Shown here: positions 17,155-26,143 of the stretch, piece after piece
How positions within the stretch are numbered: position 1 is the first letter of the stretch
Layout: every line of letters starts with the position of its first letter
NCBI RefSeq assembly: GCF_900290115.1
Contig: NZ_LT985748.1
Coordinates: 687,120-751,119 of the forward strand
Direction of reading: 5' to 3'
Source of the DNA: Alistipes sp. Marseille-P5061
GTDB lineage: Bacteria > Bacteroidota > Bacteroidia > Bacteroidales > Rikenellaceae
Length of the DNA stretch: 64,000 nucleotides
Notes under the pieces: generated by a model
Database searches by the model: none
What the model saw: only the letters and a program-made list of their open reading frames with translations
Told to the model about the DNA's origin: nothing
Translations under genes and position numbers: made by a program

Positions 17155-19080
17155 ATGGACAACTACGGATTTGTAAAGGTTGCGGCGGCGGTGCCGCAGG
17201 TTGCGGTGGCCGACTGCGCGCGCAATGCCGAGCGCATCGTGGCGCTGGCGCAGCAGGCTGCACGGCGGGGCGTCGAACTGGTCGCCTTCCCCGAACTGGC
17301 CGTCACGGGCTACACCTGCGCCGACCTCTTCCTGCAGCCCGCGCTGCTCGATGCGGCGGACGAGGCGCTGGGCGAGATTATGCGCCAGACGCGCAAGTTG
17401 CCGCTCGCACTCATCGTCGGTCTTCCGCTGCGGCACGAAGACCGGCTCTACAACTGCGCGGCGGTTGTGGCCCAGGGGCGCCTGCTCGGCGTGGTGCCCA
17501 AGAGCTACATCCCCAACTATGCCGAATTCTACGAGGCGCGCTGGTTCGCCTCGGGGGCCGGCATCGAGGAGGAGCGCATCACGGCGGCGGGTCAGGAGGC
17601 CGACTTCGGCACGGAGCTCACCTTTGCGGTGAACGGCGCCGAGTTCGGCATCGAAATCTGCGAGGACCTCTGGGTGGCATCGCCCCCCTCGTCGCGGCTG
17701 GCACTCAACGGTGCAAAGCTCATCTTCAACCTCTCGGCCTCGCCCGAGGGGGTGGGCAAGCACGCCTATCTGCGGGAGCTGGTCGCTCAGCAGTCGGCCC
17801 GCACCCATACGGCCTACGTCTACTGCTCGGCCGGATTCGGCGAGTCGTCGACCGACCTGGTCTTCGCCGGCAACGGACTCATCGCCGAGAACGGCACGAT
17901 GCTGGCCCAGGCCGCCCGCTTCTCGCTCGACGAGCAGCTGACGGTGGCCGACGTCGACATCGAGCGGCTGGAGTTCGAGCGGCGGCGGAACACCTCGTTC
18001 CGGATGCGCGAGGAGGCGGGCGAGAGCACCGTGATTGAGATGGAGCTGCCCGACGCGCTGAAGGCCTCGGCACTCGACCGGAGGGTGGACCCCATGCCCT
18101 TCGTTCCGGCCGACGAGGCGCACCGCAGCGAACGGTGCGAGGAGATTTTCCAGATTCAGTCGCACGGCCTGGCGCGCCGGCTGGCCCACACGGGCTGCCG
18201 CTGCGCGGTAGTGGGCATCTCGGGCGGTCTGGACTCGACGCTGGCGCTGCTGGTCACCGTCCGCACGTTCGACAAGCTGGGGCTCGACCGCCGGGGCATC
18301 CTGGGCATCACGATGCCGGGCTTCGGTACCACGGACCGCACCTACCGCAATGCGCTGAAGCTCATGGAGGGGCTGGGCGTGACGGTGCGCGAGATACCCA
18401 TCCGCGACGCCTGCCTGCAGCACTTCCGCGACATAGGGCTTCCGGAGAGCGACCGCTCGGCCGCATACGAGAACGCCCAGGCACGCGAACGGACCCAGAT
18501 TCTGATGGATGTGGCCAACATGGAGGGGGGACTGGTCATCGGCACGGGCGACCTCTCGGAGCTGGCGCTCGGCTGGGCCACCTACAACGGCGACCAGATG
18601 TCGATGTACGGCGTCAACGCCTCGGTGCCCAAAACGCTGGTGCGCCATCTGGTCCGCTGGGCCGCCGACACCGAGCGCGACGGGGCGACGCGCGCCACGC
18701 TGCTCGACATCATCGACACGCCGGTGAGCCCCGAGCTGCTGCCCGCCGACCGCGAGGGCAACATCGCCCAGAAGACCGAGGACCTGGTGGGCCCCTACGA
18801 GCTGCACGACTTCTTCCTCTACAACTTCGTGCGGGCGGGGTTCCGGCCGGCGAAAATCGCCTTCCTGGCTGAGCAGGCCTTCGCCGGAAGCTACGACCGC
18901 GAGACGATTGTCAAGTGGCTCCGGGTCTTCTTCCGCCGCTTCTTCGCGCAGCAGTTCAAGCGCTCGGCGATGCCCGACGGCCCGAAGGTGGGTTCCGTCT
19001 CGCTCTCGCCGCGCGGCGACTGGCGCATGCCCTCCGACGCCTCGGCGGCGCTGTGGCTCCGCGAGCTGGAGGAACTCTGA
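17155..19080 (+). CDS. nadE: NAD+ synthase, glutamine-hydrolysing
   Basis: 641 residues. It amidates nicotinic acid adenine dinucleotide to NAD+ using ammonia released from glutamine. The N-terminal nitrilase-type amidase domain has the triad E47 ('FPELAVTGY'), K116 ('VPKSYIPN') and C169 ('EICEDLW'). The C-terminal synthetase domain has the PP-loop 'SGGLDS' at 356-361 and the NAD-synthase motif '[12 protein letters not shown]'. The two-domain length shows that it does not depend on free ammonia. nadC, another NAD pathway gene, lies about 10.5 kb downstream on the same strand. Confidence 0.94.
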   Translation: MDNYGFVKVAAAVPQVAVADCARNAERIVALAQQAARRGVELVAFPELAVTGYTCADLFLQPALLDAADEALGEIMRQTRKLPLALIVGLPLRHEDRLYNCAAVVAQGRLLGVVPKSYIPNYAEFYEARWFASGAGIEEERITAAGQEADFGTELTFAVNGAEFGIEICEDLWVASPPSSRLALNGAKLIFNLSASPEGVGKHAYLRELVAQQSARTHTAYVYCSAGFGESSTDLVFAGNGLIAENGTMLAQAARFSLDEQLTVADVDIERLEFERRRNTSFRMREEAGESTVIEMELPDALKASALDRRVDPMPFVPADEAHRSERCEEIFQIQSHGLARRLAHTGCRCAVVGISGGLDSTLALLVTVRTFDKLGLDRRGILGITMPGFGTTDRTYRNALKLMEGLGVTVREIPIRDACLQHFRDIGLPESDRSAAYENAQARERTQILMDVANMEGGLVIGTGDLSELALGWATYNGDQMSMYGVNASVPKTLVRHLVRWAADTERDGATRATLLDIIDTPVSPELLPADREGNIAQKTEDLVGPYELHDFFLYNFVRAGFRPAKIAFLAEQAFAGSYDRETIVKWLRVFFRRFFAQQFKRSAMPDGPKVGSVSLSPRGDWRMPSDASAALWLRELEEL

Positions 19081-19142
19081 GCGGGCCCGGAGGCAATAAC
19101 CGGGACAGCCGCTGCCGGCTTGCCCCGAACAAGAGAAAAAAG

Positions 19143-19760
19143 ATGAAAAACGACAGAATGATGAAACACATGACACTGCTCCTCACGCTGGGGCTCCTGC
19201 TTTGGGGCGCCCAGGTGCAGGCACAGGACTGGAAAGATGCCCTCAAGAAGGTGGTGACTTCGGCTGCCGACGAGGCGACAGGCGGCAAGCTGACCGAGGT
19301 GGCCATCGTCGGGGCGTGGCGCTACACCGGTCCGGGCATCAAGTTCGAGGGCGAGAACCTCACCAGCCAGCTGGGCGGCGCAGCCATCGAATCGACCGTC
19401 ACCAAGCAGCTTGTGAAGGGCTACGAGCTGGTAGGCATCCGCGAGGGGGCCTGCTCGTTCGACTTCGCCAGCGACGGAACCTTCACGGCCCAGCTGGGCT
19501 CGCACGAACTGGCGGGCAGCTACACCTTCGACGCCTCGACGCACGAACTGGCGCTGCAGGTCTCGACGGGCAAGATTCCGCTGGGGACCATCCCGGGCCG
19601 CGCCTATCTGAGCGGCACGGAGCTGCAGCTGGTCTTCCCCGCCACGAAGCTCGTCGAGCTGATTGAGAGCCTCGGGCAGAAGATTCAGGCCCTCTCGTCG
19701 GTCACCAAGCTGCTCGAAAACTACGAGAACGTCTACATCGGCTTCGCCTTCTCCAAGTAG
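19143..19760 (+). CDS. DUF4923-type secreted protein
   Basis: 205 residues. The signal peptide is MKNDRMMKHMTLLLTLGLLLWGAQVQAQ; the ATG at 19143 is preferred, with internal Mets at residues 6, 7 and 10 as alternatives. The mature part starts 'DWKDALKKVVTSAADEATGGKL', then becomes a small beta-rich domain of about 160 residues with 'VGAWRYTGPGIKFEGENLTS'. This pattern matches the DUF4923 family known mostly from Bacteroidales. The beta sheet with the first-strand 'W-Y-G' pattern recalls lipocalin/calycin barrels, but I cannot assign a ligand. It lies 62 bases after nadE and ends in a strong terminator hairpin. Confidence 0.78.
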   Translation: MKNDRMMKHMTLLLTLGLLLWGAQVQAQDWKDALKKVVTSAADEATGGKLTEVAIVGAWRYTGPGIKFEGENLTSQLGGAAIESTVTKQLVKGYELVGIREGACSFDFASDGTFTAQLGSHELAGSYTFDASTHELALQVSTGKIPLGTIPGRAYLSGTELQLVFPATKLVELIESLGQKIQALSSVTKLLENYENVYIGFAFSK

Positions 19761-19792
19761 AGCGGGCGGCTGCGGCCGGACAGAACGAGACA

Positions 19793-19833
19793 AGCGGAGC
19801 TCCTCCCCATGCGGGAAGAGCTCCGCTCGTTTG
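19793..19833. terminator. Terminator hairpin between convergent genes
   Basis: A 15-bp stem (19793-19807 with 19813-19827, one mismatch, arms around AGCGGAGCTC) with a 5-base loop separates the DUF4923 gene from the convergent PAP2-like gene. Only TTT follows on the plus strand, so it may act in both directions as a weak-tail terminator. Confidence 0.65.
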
Positions 19834-19855
19834 ATGCAAACCGCTCGGCGCCGGC

Positions 19856-20464
19856 TCAGAGGAAGAGCACGGCGAGGGTTGCGATGCAGAAGCCGCCGGC
19901 AAATCCGGCCAACACCTGCCAGCCGTTGTGGCTGCCCAGGTAGAGGCGGGCCGAGGCGAGGGCCCCGGCGCAGAGGATAGCCACCGAGAGCGGCACCATC
20001 ATGTTGCCCACGCCGGCGACGTTCATCAGCACCAGCAATGCCACGACGGCACCCATGCCCGTCAGGTGGAGGCTGATTTTCCAGTAGTGCGAGACGACGA
20101 GGCACATCCCCTCGCAGCAGGCGGCCGCCAGCATGAACTTGCGCAGGAAGTCGGCCGCGGGAATGCGCGAAAGCGTGTAGGCGCAGAGCAGGTAACAGCA
20201 GAGGCCTGCCACCAGCGGCAGCGTACGCTCCTCGCGGCGGTCGACCCGCCAGTCCGACAGGCGCCCCAGCGAGCGCAGCAGGGCGAGCACCAGCAGCGGA
20301 ATCACCAGTGCGTAGAGCACGACGACCCACAACAGGTAGAGTTTCACATCGAGGGGATAGCGCGCAAAGGTGGTCATCGTCAGCAGCAGCGCCATGACGT
20401 AGAGCGGCAGCAGAAAGGGGTGCAGCGCCCACGAAAGCCCCTGGGATATCTTGCGGTAATTCAT
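19856..20464 (-). CDS. PAP2-like integral membrane protein
   Basis: 202 residues with six predicted transmembrane helices. The parts resembling the PAP2 acid phosphatase family are 'DRREERTLPL' (residues 75-84, like the first K/R-x6-RP motif), 'YWKISLHLTG' (127-136) and 'SARLYLGSHNGWQVLAGF' (171-188), in which R173 and H179 keep the R-x5-H spacing of the last motif. The final Asp of that motif is replaced by Q183, so catalytic competence is uncertain. A lipid-phosphate or undecaprenyl-pyrophosphate substrate would be typical of the family. It is 75 bases downstream of rpoN on the same strand. Confidence 0.7.
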   Translation of the reverse strand: MNYRKISQGLSWALHPFLLPLYVMALLLTMTTFARYPLDVKLYLLWVVVLYALVIPLLVLALLRSLGRLSDWRVDRREERTLPLVAGLCCYLLCAYTLSRIPAADFLRKFMLAAACCEGMCLVVSHYWKISLHLTGMGAVVALLVLMNVAGVGNMMVPLSVAILCAGALASARLYLGSHNGWQVLAGFAGGFCIATLAVLFL

Positions 20465-20539
20465 CCGTTACAAATTTTACAAACGCGCGGTGCCGAAGCC
20501 GTTGCTCCGCACTTCGGCCGGAGCGACGGTCCGCGCAGC

Positions 20540-21958
20540 CTATATCTGTTTGCGCAGCCGTGCGACGGGGATGTTGAGCATCTCGCGGTATTTGGCCACC
20601 GTACGGCGGGCGATGCGGTATCCCTTCGAATTGAGGATATCCATCAGCGTCTCGTCGGTCAGCGGGTGACGCTTGTCCTCCTCGTCGATGCACTGCTGGA
20701 GGATGTTCTTGATTTCGTAGCTCGAAACCTCCTCGCCGCTCTCGGTCTGCATCGCCTCCGAGAAGAGCGACTTGAGCAGGATGATGCCAAACTGCGTCTG
20801 GACATACTTGCTGTTGACCACGCGCGAGATGGTCGAGACGTCGAGCCCCGTGCGGTCGGCAATATCCTTGAGAATCATCGGCCGCAGCTTCGACTTGTCG
20901 CCATCCTTGAAGTACTCCTTCTGGTAGTCGAGTATGGTCTGCATCGTCCGCATGAGCGTATCGTGGCGCTGCTTGATGGCCGAGATGAACCACTTGGCCG
21001 AGTCGATTTTGCTCTTGACGAACTGCAGCGCCTCGCGGTCCTCTGCCTTGACCGTGCCGTCGGGGGCCACCATGTCGCGGAGCATCTCCGCATAGCGGCG
21101 GTTGATGCGCACCTCGGGGATGTTGCTCGAGTTGAGCGAGAGGTCGAAGCGCCCGTCGTGGTAGTCGAGGATGAAGTCCGGAACGATGTAGGGGGTCGTA
21201 TCGGTTCCCCCCTCGGCGTAGAGGTTGCCCGGCTTGGGGGTCAGGCGGCGGATTTCGGCGATGGCATCGCGGAACTCCTCCTCGCTCACCTGCAGGCGGG
21301 AAATCAGCTTCTCGTAGTGCTTCTTGACGAACTCGTCGAAGTAGTCGGTCAGGATGCGGCGGGCAAGACGGCGCGCCGGCGTATTCATCGGCAGCTGCCC
21401 CATCTGCAGCAGCAGGCACTCGCGCAGGTTGCGGGCGCCGATGCCGGCGGGCTCCAGGTCGTGGATGACGTCGAGCAGCCGTTCGAGCTCCTCCGCCGTG
21501 GTCTCGATGCCCAGCGTGAAAGCAATGTCGTCGGCGATGGCATCCAGCTCCCGACGCAGGTAGCCGTCCTCGTCGATGCTCCCCACCAGGTAGGTGGCCA
21601 GCTTCATCTCCCGCTCCGAGAGGTTGCGGTAGCCGAGCTGCTCGACCAGGTACTCCTGCAGCGAGCGTCCCTCGGAGAGAATCACCGGACGCTGCTTGTC
21701 GTCCTTCGAATAGTTGTTGATGCGGCTCTTGTAGGAGGGCGTCTCGTCCTCGCGCAGGTATTCGTCGACCGAAATCTGCTGGGGCTCCTCCTCTTCGGGC
21801 GTACGTTCGTCCTCCTCCAGCACGATGTTGTTCTCGATTTCCTGCTTGATGCGCTGCTCGAGCTGCATGGCGGGAAGCTCCAGCAGCTTGATGGTCTGAA
21901 TCTGCTGGGGCGAGAGCTTCTGCTGAAGCGAAAGGACCTGTTTCTGTGTTATTGCCAT
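20540..21958 (-). CDS. rpoN: RNA polymerase sigma-54 factor
   Basis: 472 residues, full length. Region I is Gln/Leu-rich ('QKQVLSLQQKLSPQQIQTIKLLELP'-like, residues 5-29), as expected for activator interaction; region II is acidic ('EEDERTPEEEEP'); region III carries the core-binding part, the HTH and the near-invariant RpoN box 'ARRTVAKYRE' about ten residues from the C-terminus, which reads the -24 promoter element. Sigma-54 needs an AAA+ enhancer-binding protein to open promoters; none is encoded in this window. It lies 139 bases downstream of asnS on the same strand. Confidence 0.95.
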   Translation of the reverse strand: MAITQKQVLSLQQKLSPQQIQTIKLLELPAMQLEQRIKQEIENNIVLEEDERTPEEEEPQQISVDEYLREDETPSYKSRINNYSKDDKQRPVILSEGRSLQEYLVEQLGYRNLSEREMKLATYLVGSIDEDGYLRRELDAIADDIAFTLGIETTAEELERLLDVIHDLEPAGIGARNLRECLLLQMGQLPMNTPARRLARRILTDYFDEFVKKHYEKLISRLQVSEEEFRDAIAEIRRLTPKPGNLYAEGGTDTTPYIVPDFILDYHDGRFDLSLNSSNIPEVRINRRYAEMLRDMVAPDGTVKAEDREALQFVKSKIDSAKWFISAIKQRHDTLMRTMQTILDYQKEYFKDGDKSKLRPMILKDIADRTGLDVSTISRVVNSKYVQTQFGIILLKSLFSEAMQTESGEEVSSYEIKNILQQCIDEEDKRHPLTDETLMDILNSKGYRIARRTVAKYREMLNIPVARLRKQI

Positions 21959-22097
21959 ATCGAATCCAAATTAAGAATCAGCTTCTCATTTGGCTCCTTC
22001 ATTTTCGGGTTTGTTCGGGTCTCACGGTTCGGGTCTGCACCCCGAAATCAAGCCGCGCGCGGCCGAAGCCCCGCCGGCAGGCTCAGCACGGAAACAA

Positions 22098-23486
22098 TCA
22101 GAAATCGGCGTGCTGCGGCGTACGCGGGAAGGGCTGCACGTCGCGGATGTTGGTCATGCCCGTGACGAAGAGCAGCAGGCGGTCGAAGCCCAGACCGAAG
22201 CCCGAGTGAGGTGCCGAGCCCCAGCGGCGCGTGTCGAGGTACCACCACAGCTCGCGCTCGTTCATGCCCAGCTCCTTGACGCGGCGGTTGAGCTTCTCGT
22301 AGTCGGCCTCACGCTCCGAGCCGCCGATAATCTCGCCGATGCCCGGGAAGAGGACGTCCATGGCGCGCACCGTCTTGCCGTCGTCGTTCTGCTTCATGTA
22401 GAAGGCCTTGATGTCCTTCGGGTAGTTAATCAGGATGACCGGACGCTTGAAGTGCTCCTCGACCAGGTAGCGCTCGTGCTCCGACTGCAGGTCGCAGCCC
22501 CAGTCGCACGGGAATTCGAACTTGCGGCCCGAAGCCTTCAGAATCTCGATGCCCTCGGTGTAGTCCAGACGCTTGAAGTCGTTGTGGAGCACGAAACGGA
22601 GCCGGTCGAGCAGCCCCTTGTCCCACATCTTGTTCATGAACTCGAGGTCCTCCATGCAGTGGTCCAGCGCATACTGGATGAGGTACTTGAGGAAGTCCTC
22701 GGCCAGTTCCATGTTGTCCTCCAGGTCGTAAAAGGCGGCCTCGGGCTCAATCATCCAGAACTCCGAGGCGTGGCGCGGCGTGTTGGAGTTCTCGGCGCGG
22801 AACGTGGGGCCGAAGGTGTAGATGCGGCCCAGCGAGAGGGCGCCCAGCTCGCCTTCGAGCTGACCCGAGACGGTCAGGTTGCACGACTTGCCGAAGAAGT
22901 CCTTCGTATAGTCCACCTTGCCATCCTCCGTGCGGGGCGGATTGGCGATGTCGAGCGTCGTCACCTGGAACATCGCACCGGCACCCTCGCAGTCCGAAGC
23001 GGTGATGATGGGGGTGTGGAAGTAGTAGAATCCGTGGCTGTTGAAGTACTCGTGGATGGCGTAGGCCATGGCGTGGCGGATGCGCAGTACGGCGCCGAAG
23101 GTGTTGGTGCGCGGACGCAGGTAGGCGATGTCGCGCAGGAACTCGAGCGAGTGGCCCTTCTTCTGGAGCGGGTAGGTATCGGGGTCGGCCGTGCCGTATA
23201 TCTCGATTTTCGAGGCCTGCACCTCGACGCCCTGACCCGAGCCGGGCGAGGCGACCAGACGGCCGTCCACACGGATGCAGGCGCCCGTGGTGATGGGCTT
23301 GAGCTCCTCGTCGGAGAATTTCGCAAGGTCAACCACCACCTGGATGTTCGACAGACACGAGCCGTCGTTCATGGCGATGAAGGCCACGTTCTTGTTGCCG
23401 CGCTTGGTGCGCACCCAACCCTTGACGACCACGTCCGTATCGACGGCTGCCGCCTTGAGTATTTCAGCGATTCTCTGTGTTTTCAT
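22098..23486 (-). CDS. asnS: Asparaginyl-tRNA synthetase
   Basis: 462 residues from the ATG at 23486; an in-frame extension upstream would start in the promoter. It charges tRNA-Asn with asparagine. The N-terminal OB fold binds the anticodon ('[19 protein letters not shown]'). The class II catalytic core has motif 2 ('[19 protein letters not shown]') and motif 3 ('[12 protein letters not shown]'). The long insertion between motifs 2 and 3 is normal for AsnRS. Direct aminoacylation implies that the amidotransferase route is not essential for Asn-tRNA. Its promoter overlaps a divergent promoter for the GH2-like gene. Confidence 0.95.
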   Translation of the reverse strand: MKTQRIAEILKAAAVDTDVVVKGWVRTKRGNKNVAFIAMNDGSCLSNIQVVVDLAKFSDEELKPITTGACIRVDGRLVASPGSGQGVEVQASKIEIYGTADPDTYPLQKKGHSLEFLRDIAYLRPRTNTFGAVLRIRHAMAYAIHEYFNSHGFYYFHTPIITASDCEGAGAMFQVTTLDIANPPRTEDGKVDYTKDFFGKSCNLTVSGQLEGELGALSLGRIYTFGPTFRAENSNTPRHASEFWMIEPEAAFYDLEDNMELAEDFLKYLIQYALDHCMEDLEFMNKMWDKGLLDRLRFVLHNDFKRLDYTEGIEILKASGRKFEFPCDWGCDLQSEHERYLVEEHFKRPVILINYPKDIKAFYMKQNDDGKTVRAMDVLFPGIGEIIGGSEREADYEKLNRRVKELGMNERELWWYLDTRRWGSAPHSGFGLGFDRLLLFVTGMTNIRDVQPFPRTPQHADF

Positions 23487-23525
23487 ATCGTGATTCTGTT
23501 GTTTTTCGTTTGCTTTTCGAATTGA

Positions 23526-23556
23526 CAAAGGTATCGATTATTTGTGATTTCTCAAA
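23526..23556 (-). promoter_or_regulatory. asnS promoter (-33 TTTG, -7 TACCTTTG)
   Basis: On the minus strand TTTG (23553-23556) and TACCTTTG (23526-23533) are separated by 19 bases, the ideal Bacteroidetes spacing. The -7 element is 39 bases upstream of the asnS ATG. Confidence 0.85.
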
Positions 23557-23572
23557 ATAAAAAGTACCTTTG
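23541..23572 (+). promoter_or_regulatory. Promoter of the GH2-like gene (-33 TTTG, -7 TACCTTTG)
   Basis: TTTG (23541-23544) and TACCTTTG (23565-23572) are 20 bases apart. The span overlaps the divergent asnS promoter by 16 bases, so each -33 region lies within the other promoter's spacer. Confidence 0.85.
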
Positions 23573-23599
23573 TCCGCATCTGACATCATCCGAACCGAA

Positions 23600-24907
23600 A
23601 TGAAGCAGACGATACTTCTTCTTGCCGCCCTCTGCTGCACGGGAGCCCTCCAGGCCCAGCAGGCGGGGCGCATCTACCGCACCGAGGTCATCCCCTACGA
23701 CACGCGCCACGACGCCGAGGCGCGCAACCGCGCCGGAGTGGAGGCCTACCGGGAGTTCAAGCCCCGGATGCTCGTCTCCGAGGGCGAGGTGCTCATCGCC
23801 GGCCAGAGCCTCGAGATTCCCTACGCCTGGACCGACGGCAACGTCTACCTCCACATCGAAAATGCGGGGCGGCCCTACCGCCTGACGCTCAACGGCGAAG
23901 AGGTGGCCCTCTGCGCCGACCCCGTCACGCCGGCCGAGTACGCCCTGACACCCTACATCCGCGAAGGAGAGAACTCGCTGCTGCTCGAACTGGACAACAC
24001 CGGGCGGTCGGCCATCGATCCCGAGGCGACGCCCCGCGAGCCCTTTGCCGGGAGCTACCTCTACATGCAGAACAAGCGCTCGATTCGCGACTTCACCATC
24101 TCGCTCGAACCCGACCCCGAGGGGCGCGACTTCGGCGTGCTGCGGCTCGACATCGTGGCCCAGAACTCCTACAACTACGACGAGCCGGTGACCGTCGGCT
24201 ACGACATCTACTCGCCCCAGGGCAAGCTGCTCGAGTTCAACATGACCGAGGTGACCATCCCCGGCCGCTCGACCGACACCGTGCGCTTCGACCCCTACAT
24301 CTACGGCACCTTCGCCAACAAGTGGGAGGGCGGCGCCAAAAGCGTCCCGCTCTACAAGGTGATGCTCTTCACGCGGCGCGACGGCGTCTACAAGGAGTAC
24401 ATGCCGATGAAAATCGGCTTCGGCAAGACGGAGCTGCGCGACGGCAAGCTGATGCGGCTGGGCAAGGAGCTCACGCTCAAGCGCGTGCGCTGCAATGCCG
24501 GGACCGACCCCACCGCGACGCGCCGCGAACTGCTCCGCCTGAAGGGGCAGGGCTACAACACCGTCTGCCCCGACTGTCCGCAGCCGGCGTGGTTCTACGC
24601 CCTGTGCGACGAGACGGGGCTCTACGTCATCGACCGCGCCGCCATCTCGGCACCCGAGCGGCGCGGGGACCGCACCGTCGGAGGGACGCCGTCGAACGAC
24701 CCGCGGCTGGCCGACGAGTACCTCGAACGGGTGAAGGCGATGTACTACCGCTCGCGCAACTTCACCTGCGTGGTGGCCTTTGCGCTGGGCGCCCCCTCGG
24801 GCAACGGCTACAACATGTACAAGGCCTACGAGTGGCTCAAGTCGGTCGAGAAGTCGCGTCCGGTCATCTACGAGGATGCCGACGGCGAGTGGAACAGCGA
24901 CCTCTGA
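23600..24907 (+). CDS. GH2 beta-galactosidase-like protein lacking catalytic residues
   Basis: 435 residues from the ATG at 23600; a TTG ten codons upstream lies in the -7 element. There is a signal peptide (MKQTILLLAALCCTGALQAQ). Residues 60-170 form a GH2 sugar-binding-type jelly roll, 175-275 an Ig-like sandwich, and 280-435 the first part of a GH2 TIM barrel: 'WFYALCDETGLYVIDRA' parallels the family's 'ELCDEYGLYVVDEA', and 'LGAPSGNG' (396-403) aligns with the acid/base motif GNESGNG. The acid/base Glu is thus Pro399 and the preceding Asn is Ala398, and the protein stops about where the nucleophile half should begin. I read it as a secreted pseudoglycosidase, possibly carbohydrate-binding. 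The 3' end is not visibly frameshifted: no rest of the barrel follows before rlmH. Confidence 0.72.
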   Translation: MKQTILLLAALCCTGALQAQQAGRIYRTEVIPYDTRHDAEARNRAGVEAYREFKPRMLVSEGEVLIAGQSLEIPYAWTDGNVYLHIENAGRPYRLTLNGEEVALCADPVTPAEYALTPYIREGENSLLLELDNTGRSAIDPEATPREPFAGSYLYMQNKRSIRDFTISLEPDPEGRDFGVLRLDIVAQNSYNYDEPVTVGYDIYSPQGKLLEFNMTEVTIPGRSTDTVRFDPYIYGTFANKWEGGAKSVPLYKVMLFTRRDGVYKEYMPMKIGFGKTELRDGKLMRLGKELTLKRVRCNAGTDPTATRRELLRLKGQGYNTVCPDCPQPAWFYALCDETGLYVIDRAAISAPERRGDRTVGGTPSNDPRLADEYLERVKAMYYRSRNFTCVVAFALGAPSGNGYNMYKAYEWLKSVEKSRPVIYEDADGEWNSDL

Positions 24908-24918
24908 GGCCGGCTGCC

Positions 24919-24963
24919 GTCACACCGTCACACCGTCACACCGTCACACTGCCACACTGCCAC
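24919..24963. repeat. Tandem 8-bp repeat (GTCACACC)n
   Basis: Three exact units of GTCACACC from 24919 are followed by GTCACACT, GCCACACT and a partial GCCACCC, filling most of the spacer between the GH2-like gene and rlmH. It is non-coding and could vary in copy number. Confidence 0.8.
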
Positions 24964-24985
24964 CCCACATCCGAAAATTCGAAAA

Positions 24986-25459
24986 GTGACCATCGAACTC
25001 ATAGTCATCGGCAAGACCGATTCGAAGGAGGTCGCCGCGCTGGTCGAGCAGTACGCCCGGCGCATCGACTTCTACTGCCGCTTCCGCTTCACGGTGCTGC
25101 CCGACGTGCGCAACACGCGCAGCCTCTCCGAGAAGCAGCAGCGCACGGCCGAGGGTGAGGCCATCCTCCGTCAGCTGACCGAGGGCGACTACGTGGCGCT
25201 GCTCGACGAGCACGGCACCGAATACCGCTCGGTGGAGTTCGCCGCATGGCTCCAGAAGCGGATGAACAGCGGCATGAAGCGGCTCGTGCTGGTCATCGGC
25301 GGTCCCTACGGCTTCTCGGAGGCGGTCTACGCGCGGGCCGATGCGCGCCTGTCGCTCTCGAAGATGACCTTCTCGCACCAGATTGTGCGGGCGCTCTTCG
25401 CCGAACAGCTCTACCGCGCCTTCACCATCCTCAACAACGAACCCTACCACCACGAATAA
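24986..25459 (+). CDS. rlmH: 23S rRNA (pseudouridine(1915)-N(3))-methyltransferase
   Basis: 157 residues from a GTG start ('MTIELIVIGKTDSKEV'). It is a SPOUT-class methyltransferase that methylates pseudouridine 1915 in helix 69 of 23S rRNA on the assembled ribosome. The knotted SAM-binding region is seen in 'LLDEHGTEYRSVEFA', 'VIGGPYGFSEAV' and 'SKMTFSHQIVRALFAEQLYRAF'. Length and motif order match the family. Its TAA overlaps the ATG of the downstream LuxR-type regulator (TAATG), so the two are translationally coupled. Confidence 0.94.
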   Translation: MTIELIVIGKTDSKEVAALVEQYARRIDFYCRFRFTVLPDVRNTRSLSEKQQRTAEGEAILRQLTEGDYVALLDEHGTEYRSVEFAAWLQKRMNSGMKRLVLVIGGPYGFSEAVYARADARLSLSKMTFSHQIVRALFAEQLYRAFTILNNEPYHHE

Positions 25460-26052
25460 TGATGGAGCGCCGCCCCGCCATAGCCGTCATCGCCCCCAGC
25501 ATTCTCACGGCGCTGGGCATGAAGTCGATTCTCGAGAAAATCATCCCGATGGCCGAGGTCGAGGTCTTCAACGACGTGCATGCGCTCGAGGAGAGCGGCA
25601 TGGAGCGCTACTTCCACTTCTTCACCGCCGCGCCGCTCTTCGTGCGCCACAGCGCCCTCTTCCGCCCCTACCGCCGGCGGGTGATTCTGCTCGCCGGAGG
25701 GTCGGTTCCCCCCGAGCTGGCCGACATGCGCCGCCTGAACATCCTCCGCAGCGAGGAGGAGCTCGTGCGCGACATCATGCACATGCACCGCAGCGTCCAC
25801 CACGACGCCCACGACCCGGCGCCCGACGCCTCCGCCGCACAGGGGCCCGTGCTCTCGGCCCGCGAGGCGGAGGTGCTGGCCCTCATCGCCCGCGGACACA
25901 TCAACAAGGAGATTGCCCAGCGGCTCGGCATCGGGCTGACGACGGTCATCTCGCACCGCCGCAACCTGATGGAGAAGCTCGGCATCCGCTCCGTCTCGGG
26001 GCTGACGCTCTACGCCGTCACGCGGGGCTATGTCGAGGCCGACGAACTCTGA
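25459..26052 (+). CDS. LuxR-type transcriptional regulator with degenerate receiver
   Basis: 197 residues; the ATG at 25459 overlaps the rlmH stop by one base, and a second ATG follows directly. Residues 133-190 are a GerE/LuxR helix-turn-helix ('LSAREAEVLALIARGHINKEIAQRLG', 'VISHRRNLMEKLGI'). Residues 5-115 have the size and start of a receiver ('AIAVIAPSILTALGMKSIL'), but where the phosphorylated Asp is expected there is 'FFTAAPLF' (residues 54-61), so classical phosphorylation is unlikely. It may sense a ligand or act constitutively. Targets are unknown; the adjacent TonB receptor locus, whose promoter starts 38 bases downstream, is a candidate. Confidence 0.8.
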   Translation: MMERRPAIAVIAPSILTALGMKSILEKIIPMAEVEVFNDVHALEESGMERYFHFFTAAPLFVRHSALFRPYRRRVILLAGGSVPPELADMRRLNILRSEEELVRDIMHMHRSVHHDAHDPAPDASAAQGPVLSAREAEVLALIARGHINKEIAQRLGIGLTTVISHRRNLMEKLGIRSVSGLTLYAVTRGYVEADEL

Positions 26053-26089
26053 GCGGAGCGCTCACGGGGCCGCTCCTCATAAATTAGGA

Positions 26090-26120
26090 TTGCATTTTCG
26101 CGCGAAAAGCCCTTACTTTG
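26090..26120 (+). promoter_or_regulatory. Promoter of the TonB receptor operon (TTG-N20-TTACTTTG)
   Basis: TTG (26090-26092) is followed after 20 bases by TTACTTTG (26113-26120), one mismatch from TAnnTTTG. The spacer contains a short palindrome, TTTTCGCGCGAAAA. The GTG start is 23 bases downstream. Confidence 0.65.
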
Positions 26121-26143
26121 CACCCGATTCGAACCATGCACCC

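Noticed and set aside
17101-19176. Long minus-strand frame opposite nadE
   Set aside because: nadE is complete with all catalytic motifs on the plus strand; the reverse frame is a compositional artefact.
26030-26143. ATG start of the TonB receptor inside the regulator gene
   Set aside because: It would precede the promoter at 26090-26120 and add a non-signal N-terminus; the GTG at 26144 begins a normal signal peptide.
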